57,345 bases of DNA from an uncultured Sutterella sp. (GCA_900542195.1 UQNA01000010.1:1-57345), one strand, 5' to 3'; positions 25,686-35,084 are shown, counted from the first letter of the stretch. The notes: generated from the letters alone by a model not told the origin. A program made the numbers and translations.

Positions 25686-27443
25686 ATGACTGCACGTCAG
25701 CATATTGTGGATGCTTTGCATCGCTTTCCGCTAGCAACTTTCCACCCTGCCTCTTTTAATATTCTTAAAGATTATTCCGTTAACAAATTTACCAGTGACC
25801 TATCTGCAGGTCTGACGGTAGGTGTGGTTGCGCTTCCGCTTGCCATGGCTTTTGCCATTGCCTCAGGCATGACTCCTGAAGCGGGTATTTATACGGCCAT
25901 TGTGGCAGGATTCTTAATTTCCTTGCTCGGCGGCTGCAAAGTCCAGATCGGAGGTCCGGCAGGTGCCTTCATTGTTATTGTCTACGGCATCATTGCTCAG
26001 TTCGGCGTAGGCGGTCTTTTAGCGGCAACTTTTATCTCCGGCATCTTCCTCTTTATTATGGGGCTGCTGAAGATAGGAAGTTTTATTCGTTTTATTCCCG
26101 TATCCATTGTTATCGGCTTTACCAACGGTATTGCGGTTCTTATCGGCTTATCACAGGTGAAGGATTTTCTCGGCCTTGATATCGCTAAAATGCCTGCTGA
26201 CTTTTTCAGTCAAATCTCCACTTTATACGGAGCAATTTCAACCGTTAATCCATATGCTGTCGGCATCGGTCTTCTTTCTTTAATTATTGTTTTCCTTTGG
26301 CCGAGAAGCTGGACCCAGGGAGGTGCCCCTTGGAAACGCTGGATGGCAAGAATCCCCAGCACCGTCATTGTGCTAATCATCATGACTTCTGCAGTGACAT
26401 TCATGGACCTTCCCGTGGAGACTATCGGTTCCAAGTTCGGAGGCATTCCTCAGGGTCTTCCCAAACTCCAATTGCCTGAAGTCTCTTGGACCTCCTTTAA
26501 TCAGCTTATCGGACCTGCTTTGACACTGGCACTGCTCGGCGCCATTGAATCCCTTCTCTGTGCCCGCGTAGCAGATGCTATGACAGATGATCGTCATGAT
26601 CCTAATCAAGAATTAATGGGACAAGGCATTGCAAACTGCATCGTGCCGTTTATCGGCGGTTTGCCTTCTACCGGCACAATTGCTCGTACCGTTACCAACA
26701 TTAAGAGCGGTGCGGTCTCTCCCGTCGCCGGCATGGTTCACAGTATCACCTTGCTGATTATTGTTCTTGTTGCCGCTCCGTTGGCTTCTAACGTACCTTT
26801 AGCCTGCTTATCTGCCATCCTTCTCTTCATGGCCTTTAACATGGGAAATTGGCACGAGTTTATCCGACTCAGACAATTCACTATGTCCTACAAGGCAACG
26901 CTTTTGGCAACCTTCTTCCTGACAGTCATCTTCGATTTGACCGTCGCTGTAGAAGTTGGCTTGATGACTGCCGCCGTGTTCTTCCTTTACAGAATGAACA
27001 CCCTGACACGCGTGCTTCCTCTGCATCTGCCGTTTAATGCCTCTTACGGCATTGAAGCTTGGGTTATGGAAGGCGCCTTGTTCTTCGGCTCAGTTTCAAA
27101 ACTGGAAATCGTGACGGATCCGAAGCACATCATTGATCCTCATTCTCCGGATGTCATTATCTTCAATTTCACGGATCTTCTCTCTATTGACAATAGTGCT
27201 CTTGACATCATTGAGAAATTCCAGAAGAACCTTTTAGCTCACGGAAAGATTTTGGTTATTGCCGGCGCAAACGGCCATCCTCTTAAACAGATGGAACGTC
27301 TTGGCATGACCAAGACACTAGGCAAGTATCTTGTCGGAGACATGGACGAAGCTATCAAGGTCGGCGAAGAGTTCTTAGAAGAAAAGAGACTCCAGAAGGA
27401 AAAGAAAGCCGCGCACGAAGATATCCGCATCGTTGAAAAGTAG
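25686..27443 (+). CDS. SulP (SLC26) family anion transporter with STAS domain
   Basis: Inner-membrane protein of 585 residues. Residues 35-435 form the 14-helix UraA-like transport core, with the family signature near residue 45 (GLTVGVVALPLAMAFAIASG) and a G-G-P-A-G-A-F substrate-site helix (KVQIGGPAGAF). Residues 450-560 form a STAS domain (VIIFNFTDLLSIDNSALDIIEKF). SulP proteins move sulfate, bicarbonate, fumarate or other anions, usually with Na+ or H+. The substrate cannot be fixed here. Cofactors or carbonic anhydrase fusions seen in bicarbonate types are absent. It is monocistronic with its own terminator. Confidence 0.93.
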   Translation: MTARQHIVDALHRFPLATFHPASFNILKDYSVNKFTSDLSAGLTVGVVALPLAMAFAIASGMTPEAGIYTAIVAGFLISLLGGCKVQIGGPAGAFIVIVYGIIAQFGVGGLLAATFISGIFLFIMGLLKIGSFIRFIPVSIVIGFTNGIAVLIGLSQVKDFLGLDIAKMPADFFSQISTLYGAISTVNPYAVGIGLLSLIIVFLWPRSWTQGGAPWKRWMARIPSTVIVLIIMTSAVTFMDLPVETIGSKFGGIPQGLPKLQLPEVSWTSFNQLIGPALTLALLGAIESLLCARVADAMTDDRHDPNQELMGQGIANCIVPFIGGLPSTGTIARTVTNIKSGAVSPVAGMVHSITLLIIVLVAAPLASNVPLACLSAILLFMAFNMGNWHEFIRLRQFTMSYKATLLATFFLTVIFDLTVAVEVGLMTAAVFFLYRMNTLTRVLPLHLPFNASYGIEAWVMEGALFFGSVSKLEIVTDPKHIIDPHSPDVIIFNFTDLLSIDNSALDIIEKFQKNLLAHGKILVIAGANGHPLKQMERLGMTKTLGKYLVGDMDEAIKVGEEFLEEKRLQKEKKAAHEDIRIVEK

Positions 27444-27467
27444 GCTGAGTTCTTAATCCTTCTTCGT

Positions 27468-27503
27468 AAAAATCCCGCAGAGTTTTGTTCTGCGGGATTT
27501 TTT
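27468..27503 (+). terminator. Terminator of the SulP gene
   Basis: AAAAATCCCGCAGA pairs with TCTGCGGGATTTTT around a 7-base loop, with T-runs on both strands, so it can also act on minus-strand transcripts. Confidence 0.92.
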
Positions 27504-27515
27504 AATTCCAAAAGG

Positions 27516-27556
27516 AAACTGCTGAGATTCCGAACTACGGAGACTCAGCAGTTTTT
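27516..27556. terminator. Second inverted repeat between the SulP and malic enzyme genes
   Basis: AAACTGCTGAG pairs perfectly with CTCAGCAGTTT, followed by TT on the plus strand and a CCTTTT stretch on the minus strand. It lies 20 bases beyond the malic enzyme stop and probably terminates that gene. Confidence 0.75.
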
Positions 27557-27575
27557 CAAAAGTCTCTAGAGACGA

Positions 27576-29198
27576 CTAGTCAAGGTACTTTGGTTTGTAC
27601 ATGTAGTCTTCCAAAGCAGCCGTCAAATCAGCAGGTTTTTCGATCTGGGCGATGCCGCTTTCTAAGCAATATTCAGCAACTCTCTGTGCGATATGACGAG
27701 ATACTGAACGAACTTCCGTCAAAGACGGGAAGAGGCTTCCATTAGCCAAATCTTCTTCTGTAACAGTTTCAGTCAATGCACGAGCTGCGGCCAAGAACAC
27801 GCCGTCAGGAATCAAACTCGCTTTAGTGTACAAAGCTCCTAAACCGATGCCTGGGAATACGTAGCTGTTGTTGCCTTGACGAGGAACAAAAGTCTTGCCG
27901 TTTAATTCAACCGGAGGGAAGGGGCTGCCGCAAGCAAAGAGACAACGGCCTTCTGTATAGGTATAAGCCTCGCGTGCCGTGCACTCTGCTTTGGATGTCG
28001 GGTTAGACAGAGCAAAGATGATAGGACGTTCATTCAGTCTTGCCATTGCGCCTAATACATATGCGTTGAAGGCACCGGACTGAGCTGCCAAACCTACGAT
28101 AGCTGTCGGCTTAACGGTTTCAATTGCATCCAAGAAAGTTGTGCAAGGTTCCACATCTTTAGCATAAAGTGCCTTGTCATGAGACAAGTTGTCTCTTGAA
28201 GAAACAACGAGGCCCTTAGAATCAAAGAGGAAGATTCTGTCTCTTGCCTGCTGTTCCGTCAAACCTTCGGCAATCATTGCCTGAACAAGTAAATTAGAGC
28301 AGCCGAGAGCGGCTTCACCGGCGCCCAAGAACAAAATCTTTTCGTCGCAAACTTTTGTGCCTTTGGCTTTTGTTGCAGACATGAATCCGGAGACAGTCAC
28401 GGAAGCTGTGCCTTGGATATCATCATTAAAGCAAGTAACCTTGTCTCTCCAAAGTTCAAGCAGTTTAAATGCGTGGCGGTTAGCAAAGTCTTCGAACTGA
28501 ATTAATACGCCGGGCCAACGTTTGCGGACAGCTAAAATAAACTCTTCTAGAAGTTCGTAGTATGCCTCTCCGTCAACTCTGGGATGCTGCAGGCCAAGAT
28601 ACAGAGGATCTTTGAGCAATGCAGGATTGTTTGTGCCAACGTCAATGCAAACGGGCAGAGAACGTTCCGGATGGATGCCGGCACAGGCTGTGTAGAGGGA
28701 AAGCTTTCCTTTTGGAATACCCATACCGCCGGTACCCAGATCTCCGAGACCTAAAATTCTTTCACCGTCAGTAACGACAATAATGTCAACATTTTCCTGC
28801 GGACAATTGCTGACAAGTTCAGCAACTTGTCCTTTATCTTCGATGGAAACATATAGACCGTCCGTATTACGGAAAATATGGTCATAGTCCATACAGGCTT
28901 TGCCCACTGTCGGGGTGTAGACGATTGGCATTAATTCTTCGATGTGATTGATTAACACATAGAAGTAAAGCGTACGATTTCTATGGCGTAAAGAATCGAG
29001 GAGTTCGTATTTGACCAAGTTGTCATCCGTCTCCCTCACTCTTTCCATAAATCTTTTGGCTTGAAGCTCGATTGTCAAAATTCTGGGCGGTAAAAGACCG
29101 CGGAGTTTTAATTTTTCCCTAGCTTCTTTACTGAAGGCGGTTCCTTCATTAACGTAAGGATTTCTTAAAACATTGACTCCTTCTAAGGGCTGAGCCAT
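27576..29198 (-). CDS. maeA: NAD-dependent malic enzyme
   Basis: Oxidative decarboxylase of 540 residues converting malate to pyruvate and CO2. It is the long, eukaryote-like form. LRHRNRTLYFYVLINHIEELMPIVYTPTVG contains the catalytic Tyr. LGLGDLGTGGMGIPKGKL is the first dinucleotide/substrate signature. FEDFANRHAF and CFNDDIQGTASV hold metal ligands, and the NAD-binding loop is FLGAGEAALG. I choose ATG 29198 (MAQPLEGVNV) with GGAG nine bases upstream; a TTG five codons earlier overlaps that site. The gene is preceded by a GC-rich hairpin in its leader and followed by a terminator. Confidence 0.95.
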   Translation of the reverse strand: MAQPLEGVNVLRNPYVNEGTAFSKEAREKLKLRGLLPPRILTIELQAKRFMERVRETDDNLVKYELLDSLRHRNRTLYFYVLINHIEELMPIVYTPTVGKACMDYDHIFRNTDGLYVSIEDKGQVAELVSNCPQENVDIIVVTDGERILGLGDLGTGGMGIPKGKLSLYTACAGIHPERSLPVCIDVGTNNPALLKDPLYLGLQHPRVDGEAYYELLEEFILAVRKRWPGVLIQFEDFANRHAFKLLELWRDKVTCFNDDIQGTASVTVSGFMSATKAKGTKVCDEKILFLGAGEAALGCSNLLVQAMIAEGLTEQQARDRIFLFDSKGLVVSSRDNLSHDKALYAKDVEPCTTFLDAIETVKPTAIVGLAAQSGAFNAYVLGAMARLNERPIIFALSNPTSKAECTAREAYTYTEGRCLFACGSPFPPVELNGKTFVPRQGNNSYVFPGIGLGALYTKASLIPDGVFLAAARALTETVTEEDLANGSLFPSLTEVRSVSRHIAQRVAEYCLESGIAQIEKPADLTAALEDYMYKPKYLD

Positions 29199-29231
29199 AA
29201 CAAATTTCTCCAAAAAGAAAAAAATAGATTC

Positions 29232-29252
29232 GGGCGGAGACGAGCCCCGCCC
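29232..29252 (-). promoter_or_regulatory. GC-rich hairpin between clcA-type and malic enzyme genes
   Basis: GGGCGG pairs with CCGCCC around a 9-base loop, 34 bases before the malic enzyme start and 78 bases after the ClC stop. No T-tract follows on the minus strand, so it may be a weak terminator of the ClC gene or part of the malic enzyme leader. Confidence 0.4.
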
Positions 29253-29329
29253 TTTTATACTCTCGTTCAGTTAGAGTTTATCCCTTTAATCTTAAGATAA
29301 ACGCTCATAAGGCAACAATTTGTTTGTTG

Positions 29330-30733
29330 TTAGCCAAACAGCACTTGTTTTCCTTCTTTCTGAAGTTGTTTAACCTCAGGAATTCTAAGTCTCAAAGCCG
29401 TGTAAATCGGAAGATCCTTCAAGCACTTAGCGGTAAAGAAAGCTACTGCACTGGCGCCGATCATAGCCAACGTTAGATCCCAGCAAGCCGTCATTTCCAA
29501 AATCAAGAGCACACCGGTAAAGGGCGCACGAATTGTCGCCCCGAAAAATGCGCTCATGCCGACCGCGCAGAAGGCCAATGGACTGACCTCTATTCCGACT
29601 AATCCAAGGGCCCAAGCAAACAAATGTCCTAAAATTCCTCCCATGAGAAGCAAGGGAGAAAACAATCCGCCGGGCACCCCTGTTGAATAACAAAGCGGAG
29701 CAAAGATCCAGCGAATAAGACCAAAGAGCAAAACAATCTGAATAGGATAGGCATAGTTCAGCATATCCTGACCTAAATTATCACCGCCGCCTGCCAAGTA
29801 AGGCGCATACCAAAGAAGCAGAGCAACCACGATTCCGACGATACCTGCCTTAACCTCCGGCAGAATATGTTTGAAGTAATCGTTGAGATTCAAAAGAAGC
29901 AGCACGGATTTGTTATATAAAACTCCCATTGCTCCGATAAATATGCCGAACAGAACCAAGGCAAAAACTTCCTTAACATTCGGAATGGCAAAAGCCTTTT
30001 GGATAACAGCATAATCCGGTTGAGCACCAAGAATCGTCATGGAAGTAGAACAGCCGACCAGCACACAAAGCATGGTAGAAATTACCAAACTCGGTTTAAT
30101 GTCCTTGGTTACTTCTTCGAAAGTAAACATGGCCCCGCCCAGAGGTGCAGAGAAAGCCACTCCGAGCCCGGTGCCGGCTGAGGCAATGGTTAAAAATTTC
30201 AGCTTCGTATAGTCCAGCTTGAATATTCTGCCGAGAGTACCCCCGATAGAAGCCCCCATTTGGACGGTAGGACCTTCTCGGCCAAGTGCCATCCCGCTTC
30301 CCAACGTCAAAAGACCGCCGAAGAATTTTACGAAAAGGATTGGCAGACGTGCCGGCTCATGTTCGTTGTGCCACATGGCTTCAACGTATTGAATTCCGCT
30401 TCCTCCGGCAGTCGGAGCAAAACGAACCAAGAATCGTCCGACAACCGCGCAGCCGACGCAGATTGCAATTAGTGTCAGAAGACCTTCAAAAGTTCCGGCT
30501 GTATGGGCCCAAGAAGCAAGCTGATTACGGTATTTGTCGGCCATATGAAGGAAGTATTGGAAATATCCTCCGGCCAAGCCCGTCAAAAAGCCGGCAACCA
30601 TGCAAAGTACTAAGAACCAACACAATGAACCCACGGACTCTTTTCCTAAGGTTGTTGCACTGTCTTGCGGAGGCAGTCCCGCAATCGGCGGCGTTTGCGG
30701 GGGAACTGTCTGATTGGTTTTACTAGTGGACAT
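29330..30733 (-). CDS. ClC family H+/Cl- exchanger
   Basis: Inner-membrane protein of 467 residues with about 18 helices. Selectivity-filter motifs are present: GSGIQ (111-115), G151-R-E-G-P155 with the gating E153, GVPGGLFSP near residue 355, and the Tyr region near the C-terminus. The gating glutamate argues for H+/Cl- exchange as in E. coli ClcA, which supports extreme acid resistance. The first motif has Gln where the classic reads GSGIP. A Pro/Ser/Thr-rich cytoplasmic N-terminus of about 30 residues precedes TM1. No CBS domains are present. It stands alone between malic enzyme and cpoB. I leave the symbol open because several ClC subgroups exist. Confidence 0.9.
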   Translation of the reverse strand: MSTSKTNQTVPPQTPPIAGLPPQDSATTLGKESVGSLCWFLVLCMVAGFLTGLAGGYFQYFLHMADKYRNQLASWAHTAGTFEGLLTLIAICVGCAVVGRFLVRFAPTAGGSGIQYVEAMWHNEHEPARLPILFVKFFGGLLTLGSGMALGREGPTVQMGASIGGTLGRIFKLDYTKLKFLTIASAGTGLGVAFSAPLGGAMFTFEEVTKDIKPSLVISTMLCVLVGCSTSMTILGAQPDYAVIQKAFAIPNVKEVFALVLFGIFIGAMGVLYNKSVLLLLNLNDYFKHILPEVKAGIVGIVVALLLWYAPYLAGGGDNLGQDMLNYAYPIQIVLLFGLIRWIFAPLCYSTGVPGGLFSPLLLMGGILGHLFAWALGLVGIEVSPLAFCAVGMSAFFGATIRAPFTGVLLILEMTACWDLTLAMIGASAVAFFTAKCLKDLPIYTALRLRIPEVKQLQKEGKQVLFG

Positions 30734-30808
30734 AATGGCCTCTTTTTTCTTTGTATGCTTAGAATAAAGGCCAAAACAGCTGAGGGTGAGTCAATATCCT
30801 TCAAAATG

Positions 30809-30835
30809 AGAACAGGACCATAATGGTCCTGTTCT
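30809..30835. terminator. Terminator after cpoB
   Basis: AGAACAGGACCA pairs perfectly with TGGTCCTGTTCT around a three-base loop, 17 bases after the cpoB stop codon. The plus-strand side ends in TTTT and the minus side in CATTTTG. Confidence 0.85.
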
Positions 30836-30852
30836 TTTGTGCTTAACGGCAA

Positions 30853-31533
30853 TTACATTTGACTCTTTGCCATCTTCGCGGCTTCGCTCTTCGGGAAACG
30901 CTTGATTAACTGTTGGAACGTTTGTTTAGCGTCCTCCGTTTTCTTAGTATCCATTTGAGCCATACCGATAATCAGCATTGCTTCGGGTACTTTTGCATGG
31001 CGAGGGAAGTTCTTCACTAAAGCTGACTCGGTATCAATAGCTTTTTTGAAGTCTCCCTTTCCATAGTAGCTGCTTCCCAACCAGTACATTGCTTCCGGAT
31101 AGAGCTCGGAACCTCTGTTTTTCTGGATGAAAGTGTTGAATGCGGAGATAGCTTTTGCATACGCACTTTGATTCAACAATTTCAAAGCGTTGTCGAGTTC
31201 TTGCCTCTGCTGGATCTTTTTATCCTGCGCTGCCTGGTTGGCTTGAACCTTCGGATCCATTTCCTGAATCTTAGTGTTCAGATCACCGACCATGTTCTGC
31301 TGTTTCCCATAGGAATTTTTCAGGTCATCGAGCTGACCTCTGAGGTTTTTAACCTCTTTTGTCAGCGACTCAATGCGCTCGTACAACCGCATTTGCGTTT
31401 CCTGTTGAGTCTGCATTTGGGCACGCAATTCTACAATCGCCCTTCTTGCTTCATCATCTCCGAAGAGAGCATGAGCAGGATTGGCAAGAGTTGCAAAAAC
31501 GATCAAGGAAGAGGCAAGTAAGCTAGTTCTCAT
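30853..31533 (-). CDS. cpoB: Cell division coordinator CpoB (YbgF)
   Basis: Periplasmic protein of 226 residues. The signal peptide ends near residue 22 (ANPAHA). Residues 28-105 form a coiled coil (RRAIVELRAQMQTQQETQMRLYERIESL...) used for trimerisation. Residues 110-226 hold three TPR units, including MYWLGSSYYGKGDFKKAI. CpoB links the Tol machine to PBP1B during septation. The start ATG overlaps the pal stop by four bases (ATGA type), the standard pal-cpoB arrangement. A terminator follows. Confidence 0.94.
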   Translation of the reverse strand: MRTSLLASSLIVFATLANPAHALFGDDEARRAIVELRAQMQTQQETQMRLYERIESLTKEVKNLRGQLDDLKNSYGKQQNMVGDLNTKIQEMDPKVQANQAAQDKKIQQRQELDNALKLLNQSAYAKAISAFNTFIQKNRGSELYPEAMYWLGSSYYGKGDFKKAIDTESALVKNFPRHAKVPEAMLIIGMAQMDTKKTEDAKQTFQQLIKRFPKSEAAKMAKSQM

Positions 31534-32027
31534 TTGTTACCGACTAAATAATGAATATCGACGCGACGGTTCTGTGCGTAATCTTCTTCAGTATCGCCCA
31601 AAGCTTTTGGACGTTCTTTACCGAAACTGATAGATTCTACTTGATCAGGATTAACTCCCATCAATGTCATACGCTGTTTAACAGCTTCAGAACGTTTTTG
31701 TCCCAAAGCCAAGTTGTATTCACGGCTGCCGCGGGCATCAGTATTGCCTTCAAGCATAACTTTAACATTCTTGTTGTTGGCCAAGAATTTAGCGTGATTA
31801 GTTACGATCGGCATGTACTGCGGGCTGACGCTGTAGCTGTCAAAGTCAAAGTAAATTTCGCGTTTAGCTAAAGGACCGTCTTTAGCATTGAGCATTCTTT
31901 CCACTTCTGTTGCATCTGTAACGGAAGCAGCATCTTTATCCTTCTCTAAATCAATGCTAGAGCAGGCTGTTAAAGATAAGGCAGCCAAAACAGCAGCAGC
32001 TGCCAAAGAAAAACGTTGAAGATTCAT
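31530..32027 (-). CDS. pal: Peptidoglycan-associated lipoprotein Pal
   Basis: Outer-membrane lipoprotein of 165 residues. The lipobox LTAC places the lipidated cysteine at C22. The OmpA-like domain (about 55-162) carries YFDFDSYSVSPQY and the peptidoglycan-binding stretch EGNTDARGSREYNLALGQKRSEAVK, with the Asp and Arg that grip the diaminopimelate side chain. Pal is recruited by TolB and anchors the outer membrane at the septum. It lies 10 bases after tolB and overlaps cpoB by four bases. Confidence 0.97.
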   Translation of the reverse strand: MNLQRFSLAAAAVLAALSLTACSSIDLEKDKDAASVTDATEVERMLNAKDGPLAKREIYFDFDSYSVSPQYMPIVTNHAKFLANNKNVKVMLEGNTDARGSREYNLALGQKRSEAVKQRMTLMGVNPDQVESISFGKERPKALGDTEEDYAQNRRVDIHYLVGNK

Positions 32028-32037
32028 TTTTAATTTC

Positions 32038-33330
32038 CTATCGAATGGTCGGTCCCCAAGCGGGTTCTCTAATGTCTCCGCTCAAGCCTGACAAGCGGGA
32101 GCGAGAGCTTCCATCGGTAGATACCGTCGAGAGCACTCCCTTACCTCCTTCGTCAGTAGCGAAGATAATCATATTTCCGTTAGGGGAATAGCTGGGGGAT
32201 TCGTTTTTACCAAGTTGAGAAAGGGGGATTACGTTACCGGTAGAGAGATCTTGTTGGACAAGCTGGAAGTTACCTCCGGCTCTAACAATATACGCAATCT
32301 CGTTATTTTTCGGGCTCACAGTCGGGCTGACAGCGTAGGCATTGCCGAAGCTGACACGTTCTGTTGAACCGCCTGCCACAGGTTTTCTGTAAATCTGCGG
32401 GTTGCCGCCTCTGTCGCTGGTGAAATAAATATATTTTCCATCAGGAGAGAAAGTCGGCTCAGTATCGATACTATCTCCCTCCGTAAACGGACGAAGATTC
32501 ATGCCTTCAGGGTTAAGCAAGTAGATTTTTGTACCGCCGTCTTTAGAAAGAGCCACTGCTAAGGTGGAACCGTCCGGGCTGAAAGCAGGAGCACTGTTGT
32601 TGCCGCGGAAAGCAGCAACCTGGTGTCTCTTGCCGGTTGTCAGATTTTGAAGCCAAACTGTCGGCTTACCGGTTTCGAAAGTGGTGTAGGCAATTCTTCT
32701 GCCGTCAGGGGCCCATGCAATAGACATAATCGGCTCACGGCTCTTCAATGCAGTTTTAGGATTGTGCCCGTCGCTGTCGGCAACCATAATATTGAATACA
32801 TGCCGTCCGTCCTGACGTACGAATGCTATTCTTGTAGCGAAGTCGCCTTTTTCTCCGGTAATTCTCTCGTAGATTCTATCGGCAATGCGGTGTGCGGTTA
32901 AACGCAAATCATCAGCCGGGCAGACGTATGAGGCCTGGTCGGTTTCCTGCTTTTTAACCACATCAAATAATTTGAATTTAATTTCGTAGCGGTTATCCGC
33001 TGTCTTCTGGATGCTGCCTACTACGTCGGCATCCGCTCCTTGTGCAGTCAGAGCTTTCCAATCAGGCTCGACATCGATGCCGGATGCTGAGCCTCCCTCA
33101 ACTAAACGAAAAACGCCGCTTCGTACCAAGTCATTGGAAATGATCTTGGAAATATTTTCAGGACAAGCAGACTCATTTTCAAAGGGTTGAACTGCGATTG
33201 GGAACTGATTTGCTCCAACTCCGAGAATATCTACTTGGAACTGTCCCCACGCCAATCCGGAAGCGGCTAGTCCGGCCATCAGCCCTGCTCCCTGTAGAAG
33301 CAAACGTCTCTTAAACATTTGAACTGTCAT
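32038..33330 (-). CDS. tolB: Tol-Pal system beta-propeller protein TolB
   Basis: Periplasmic protein of 430 residues. Residues 30-165 form the TolB N-domain (FQVDILGVGANQFPIAVQPF). Residues 180-430 form a six-bladed propeller with repeats such as SPDGKYIYFTSDRGGNPQIYR. The propeller docks Pal, and the N-terminal arm binds TolA. The signal peptide (KRRLLLQGAGLMAGLAASGLAW) has adjacent arginines at residues 8-9 followed by LLL, resembling a twin-arginine signal, unlike the Sec signal of E. coli TolB. An AGGAAATAACT ribosome site precedes the ATG. The gene heads tolB-pal-cpoB, but tolQ, tolR and tolA are not upstream; purH is. Confidence 0.95.
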   Translation of the reverse strand: MTVQMFKRRLLLQGAGLMAGLAASGLAWGQFQVDILGVGANQFPIAVQPFENESACPENISKIISNDLVRSGVFRLVEGGSASGIDVEPDWKALTAQGADADVVGSIQKTADNRYEIKFKLFDVVKKQETDQASYVCPADDLRLTAHRIADRIYERITGEKGDFATRIAFVRQDGRHVFNIMVADSDGHNPKTALKSREPIMSIAWAPDGRRIAYTTFETGKPTVWLQNLTTGKRHQVAAFRGNNSAPAFSPDGSTLAVALSKDGGTKIYLLNPEGMNLRPFTEGDSIDTEPTFSPDGKYIYFTSDRGGNPQIYRKPVAGGSTERVSFGNAYAVSPTVSPKNNEIAYIVRAGGNFQLVQQDLSTGNVIPLSQLGKNESPSYSPNGNMIIFATDEGGKGVLSTVSTDGSSRSRLSGLSGDIREPAWGPTIR

Positions 33331-33452
33331 AGTTATTTCCTGCTCATCCCTACGTAGGAATATTTTCTTTACAAAATTAATCTGAAGTATATTAATTTTT
33401 TTTGTTACACAAAACCTATATCTGTGGACATTTTGGGTTAAGAAGTGTTAAG

Positions 33453-33483
33453 AAAAAAAGACCACCGATTTACTCAATGGTCT
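33453..33483 (-). terminator. Terminator of purH
   Basis: On the minus strand AGACCA pairs with TGGTCT around a 13-base loop, followed by a run of seven T, 25 bases after the purH stop codon. Confidence 0.85.
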
Positions 33484-33507
33484 CTTTGTGCTAGTTAGCT
33501 ATGGATT

Positions 33508-35067
33508 TTAGTGGCGGAAGTGGCGTTCACCTGTGAATACCATTGTGATTCCGCGTTCATTTGCAGCAGCAATAACTTCTTCGTCTCTGATGGAGCCGCC
33601 TGGCTGAATAACAGCCTTAGCACCGGCATCGATAATTACATCTAACCCATCTCTGAACGGGAAGAAAGCATCGGAAGCCGCAATGCTGCCCTGCAAGGAC
33701 AAACCGGCTTCTTTTGCCTTAATAGAAGCGATACGGGCAGAGTCAACACGGCTCATCTGACCGGCTCCAACACCTAAAGTCATGCCGTTCTTCACGAATA
33801 CGATGGTGTTGGATTTGATGAACTTAGCAATCTTCCAAGCAAACATCATGTCGGAAATCTGAGCGCTAGTTGGCTGGAGCTCTGTTACCACCTTCAAATC
33901 TTCTTCTTTGACTGTCTGGCTGTCCGGTGTTTGAACCAAGAGTCCGCCGCCGATTCTCTTCATATCGAAATCGTTGTGGGCGGAGCCGTTAGCAACAATC
34001 AACAAGCGAAGATTCTTCTTCTTGCCAAAGATTTCCAGAGCTTCCGGTGTGAATTCCGGAGCAATAATAACTTCAGCAAATTGTTTGGAGACTTCTTCTG
34101 CTGCTTCTTGGCCAACCTTGCAGTTGAAGGCGATAATGCCGCCGAATGCGGATGTCGGATCGCACTTAAAGGCCTTTGCATAAGCTTCAGCAGCATCTAC
34201 ACCGATGGCTGCGCCGCAAGGATTTGCGTGTTTGATAATGACGCAAGCCGGTGTATCAAAACTTCTGACAGCTTCCCATGCAGCATCGGAGTCAGCGATG
34301 TTGTTGTAAGAAAGTTCTTTACCCTGGATCTGGTCGTAGCCGGCAAGAAGTCCCGGAGCAACGTGTTTTTCTCTATAGAAAGCGGCAGCTTGATGAGGAT
34401 TTTCGCCATAGCGCATATCCTGGACTTTAACCCACTGACGAGTCAAAGATTCGGGGAAGCGAGTACGTGTAGAAACGTCCGAACCCTTCATGCTTGTCAG
34501 ATAGTTAGAGATCATGGCATCGTAGTGAGCAGTATGAACGAACACTTTCTTAGCCAATTCAAGTCTGGTTTCAGGAGTTACATGGCCGACTTCTTTGATT
34601 TCATCGATAACCTTTCTGTAATCTCCGGGGGAAACAATCACGGCAACGCTTTCATGATTCTTAGCGGCAGCACGGATCATTGTCGGGCCGCCGATATCAA
34701 TGTTTTCGATAGCGTTTTCGAAAGTGCAGTTTGGATTAGCAATTGCTTGTTCAAACGGATAGAGGTTTACGGCAACGATATCAATCGGGTCAATCTTGAA
34801 CTGTTCAAGAGCCTGCATATGTTCAGGAACGCAGCGGCGAGCGAGAAGCCCAGCATGAATCTTTGGATTCAATGTCTTAACACGGCCGTCCAACATTTCT
34901 GGGAAGCCGGTATAGTCAGCAACTTCTTGTACTGGAATACCTGCTTCAGCAATCAATTTTGCTGTACCGCCAGTAGATAAAATGTGATAACCAAGGTTAG
35001 AGAGTTCTTTTGCAAACTCGACCACACCTGACTTATCGGAACAGCTAATTAATGCTTGTTTTTTCAT
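33508..35067 (-). CDS. purH: Bifunctional AICAR formyltransferase/IMP cyclohydrolase
   Basis: Enzyme of 519 residues catalysing the last two steps of IMP synthesis. Residues 1-195 are the IMP cyclohydrolase domain (MKKQALISCSDKSGVVEFAK; STGGTAKLIAEAG; VKTLNPKIHAGLL). Residues 200-519 are the AICAR transformylase domain, with the catalytic Lys-His in IIKHANPCG and the C-terminal DVIIDAGAKAVIQPGGSIRDEEVI. I choose the ATG at 35067, ten bases after a GAGGAG. It lies just after the dusB stop; in many relatives a fis gene stands between the two. Strong terminator downstream. Confidence 0.97.
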   Translation of the reverse strand: MKKQALISCSDKSGVVEFAKELSNLGYHILSTGGTAKLIAEAGIPVQEVADYTGFPEMLDGRVKTLNPKIHAGLLARRCVPEHMQALEQFKIDPIDIVAVNLYPFEQAIANPNCTFENAIENIDIGGPTMIRAAAKNHESVAVIVSPGDYRKVIDEIKEVGHVTPETRLELAKKVFVHTAHYDAMISNYLTSMKGSDVSTRTRFPESLTRQWVKVQDMRYGENPHQAAAFYREKHVAPGLLAGYDQIQGKELSYNNIADSDAAWEAVRSFDTPACVIIKHANPCGAAIGVDAAEAYAKAFKCDPTSAFGGIIAFNCKVGQEAAEEVSKQFAEVIIAPEFTPEALEIFGKKKNLRLLIVANGSAHNDFDMKRIGGGLLVQTPDSQTVKEEDLKVVTELQPTSAQISDMMFAWKIAKFIKSNTIVFVKNGMTLGVGAGQMSRVDSARIASIKAKEAGLSLQGSIAASDAFFPFRDGLDVIIDAGAKAVIQPGGSIRDEEVIAAANERGITMVFTGERHFRH

Positions 35068-35084
35068 GTAAAAACCACTCCTCA

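Noticed and set aside
33931..34980. Long plus-strand open frame (349 codons) opposite purH
   Set aside because: It lies fully antisense to the well-conserved purH, has no ribosome site and gives a composition typical of an antisense frame.
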